NCBI GenBank assembly: GCA_043808035.1
Contig: JAZDFH010000044.1
Span: forward strand, 1 to 12,817
Source of the DNA: JAZDFH01 sp043808035
GTDB taxonomy: Bacteria > Patescibacteriota > Minisyncoccia > UBA6257 > Colwellbacteraceae
Reading direction: 5' to 3'
Length of the DNA: 12,817 nucleotides
How positions within the stretch are numbered: position 1 is the stretch's first letter; each line of letters opens with the position of its first letter. Shown in pieces: positions 11,682 through 12,817 of the stretch. Below the pieces are notes generated by a model. The model ran no database searches. It was not told the origin of the DNA and saw only the letters and a program-made list of their open reading frames with translations. Position numbers and translations under genes: made by a program.

Positions 11682-12817
11682 ATGAATATTTTTTATCTTG
11701 CAGGCTTCTTAACAGCAATTACTTCGGGCTTCTTGGGAGTTATTGTATTTTTGCACGATATAAAATCTTCTTTGAATCGTTCATGGGCATTCTTTTGTTT
11801 TGCGGTTATGATGTGGGGTGTATGGTGTGCAGTTGTATTTAAAATGCCGAATCATGCGCAGGCGCTTTTTTGGGGACGCATTATTTATAATGGCGCTGTC
11901 CCTTTTATTCCGACAACATTTTTGCATTTCGTTTTTGTTTTTTTAGGAATGTATGATGAGAAAAAGATATATATTCACTTATGTTATGCCTTAAGTCTCT
12001 TTTTTGTCTTTATAAATGTTTTTTTCCCACCATACTTAATTAAAGATTTAGTATGGGTTTTTGACTCATTTTATTATATTACGCCGGGGGTGTTTTTCCA
12101 TCTTTTATTTTTATACTTTTCAATTGCAGTTGTGGGAGGCCTATTATTGTTGATTAAAGGCTACAAAAATTTAAAAGGACAAAGAAAAGCACAGGCTAAA
12201 TATCTTTTTGCAGGAATGAGTATTGGTTTTGGTGGCGGGACAACAGCATTTTTTGTGCTCTATGGTATTCAATGGAATCCTGGGTATGGAAATATGCTGA
12301 TTCCATTATACCCGTTGATTATGTCGTATGCATTAGTTAAATATCAATTTTTTACGGTACAAGTCGCATTTGTTGATATGTTAGTGGCAGCGGTGTGGTC
12401 TTTGATGACATTTCGATTATTCGTCCTTCGTGGAGAAAACATCCCATTATATTTAGATATCTTTTTATTTATGGCTATATTTGTTGTAGGGGTAATCATG
12501 ATTCTGTTGGTGCTTCGTGATGCGAGGAGAAGATTACAGTTGGCGGATCTCAACGAACACCTAGAAGATAAGGTGCGTGAACAGACCAAAGAGATACGGC
12601 GAGCATATGAGGTAGAGAAAAAGGCCAGACATGATCTTGAGGCACTTGATATAGCAAAGACAGATTTCATCCTAACCACCCAACATCACCTACGAACACC
12701 ACTCACAGTAATAAAAGGGATGCTCTCCATGTTGCAAGGGAAAAGTACCACCTTGGATGAAGAACAAAAGAAGTTTCTCAATAAAGCAGATGAGAACACA
12801 AACAAACTAGTACTCGA
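11682..12817 (+). CDS. Multi-pass sensor histidine kinase, N-terminal part (cut by window end)
   Basis: The frame is open from ATG 11682 to the window edge, giving 378 residues of a longer protein. The first 280 residues hold roughly nine hydrophobic segments, resembling the N-terminal multi-TM sensor regions of 7TM-type histidine kinases. The last segment (about 255-278) is followed by a basic stop and a charged helix (about 280-326), a signalling coiled coil. A HisKA dimerisation domain follows: DFILTTQHHLRTPLTVIKGML at about 328-348, where H335 aligns with the phosphorylated His of the usual HELRTPL and Glu is replaced by H336. The ATP-binding domain must lie beyond the window. No response regulator is visible. 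Codons in the last 60 residues use more C-ending triplets than the T-rich membrane part. Signal unknown. Confidence 0.88.
   Translation, partial: MNIFYLAGFLTAITSGFLGVIVFLHDIKSSLNRSWAFFCFAVMMWGVWCAVVFKMPNHAQALFWGRIIYNGAVPFIPTTFLHFVFVFLGMYDEKKIYIHLCYALSLFFVFINVFFPPYLIKDLVWVFDSFYYITPGVFFHLLFLYFSIAVVGGLLLLIKGYKNLKGQRKAQAKYLFAGMSIGFGGGTTAFFVLYGIQWNPGYGNMLIPLYPLIMSYALVKYQFFTVQVAFVDMLVAAVWSLMTFRLFVLRGENIPLYLDIFLFMAIFVVGVIMILLVLRDARRRLQLADLNEHLEDKVREQTKEIRRAYEVEKKARHDLEALDIAKTDFILTTQHHLRTPLTVIKGMLSMLQGKSTTLDEEQKKFLNKADENTNKLVL

Noticed and set aside
1..12817. Alternative code with TGA as Gly (as in Gracilibacteria/SR1)
   Set aside because: TGA ends complete proteins at 6657 and 7449 shortly before intrinsic terminators, and none of the conserved genes has an in-frame TGA.
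1..12817. Insertion sequence, prophage or integron
   Set aside because: No transposase, integrase, terminal inverted repeats or attachment sites were seen; the tail-fibre-like motifs lie within the pilin-like gene and no phage gene is near.

Overview
The window most likely comes from a Candidate Phyla Radiation (Patescibacteria) bacterium. This is inference: there is no rRNA marker here. It rests on the AT-rich sequence, short compact genes, several small membrane-anchored proteins of unknown function, a minimal set of sugar-phosphate enzymes, and a very large type IV pilin-like adhesin. All eleven supported genes lie on the + strand. The standard bacterial code fits, because the TGA stops at 6657 and 7449 end complete proteins and are each followed by an intrinsic terminator.

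Layout. 1-246: end of an upstream unit with a strong terminator, then a near-leaderless promoter. 247-2471: a PfkB-family kinase and an archaeal/Thermotoga-type S-adenosylhomocysteine hydrolase, 14 bases apart, closed by a terminator; together they would remove SAH and the nucleoside it releases. 2714-3642: a SpoU/TrmH RNA 2'-O-methyltransferase overlapping a membrane-anchored DUF192 protein. 3643-3780: a spacer rich in competing helices. 3781-4806: type I GAPDH. 4940-5524: a secreted coiled-coil protein with a transglutaminase-like Cys/His pair. 5652-6659: a membrane-anchored CapA-type metallophosphoesterase-like protein. 6765-7451: an unrecognised membrane-anchored, Cys-containing protein. 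7605-11159: an 1184-residue pilin-like giant with two seven-repeat propeller regions. 11220-11660: ribose-5-phosphate isomerase B. 11682 to the window end: a multi-pass sensor histidine kinase cut by the window edge.

The most interesting object is the 7605-11159 gene. A class III (type IV pilin) signal sequence and hydrophobic helix are joined to phage-tail-fibre-like motifs, a seven-repeat BNR-like region, a seven-repeat FG-GAP/VCBS calcium-motif region and a C-terminal cap. A short V/I-GIGT-x-NP motif occurs exactly at the module joints. It looks like a cell-surface or pilus-borne adhesin assembled from cassettes, with repeats that have expanded or homogenised recently at DNA level.

A second theme is gene starts. 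No start codon here has a convincing Shine-Dalgarno sequence. Several genes instead have a -10 box (three times an extended TGnTATACT) only 6-11 bases before the start codon, which points to leaderless or nearly leaderless mRNAs. Intrinsic terminators separate most units, so each short transcription unit appears to be controlled on its own.
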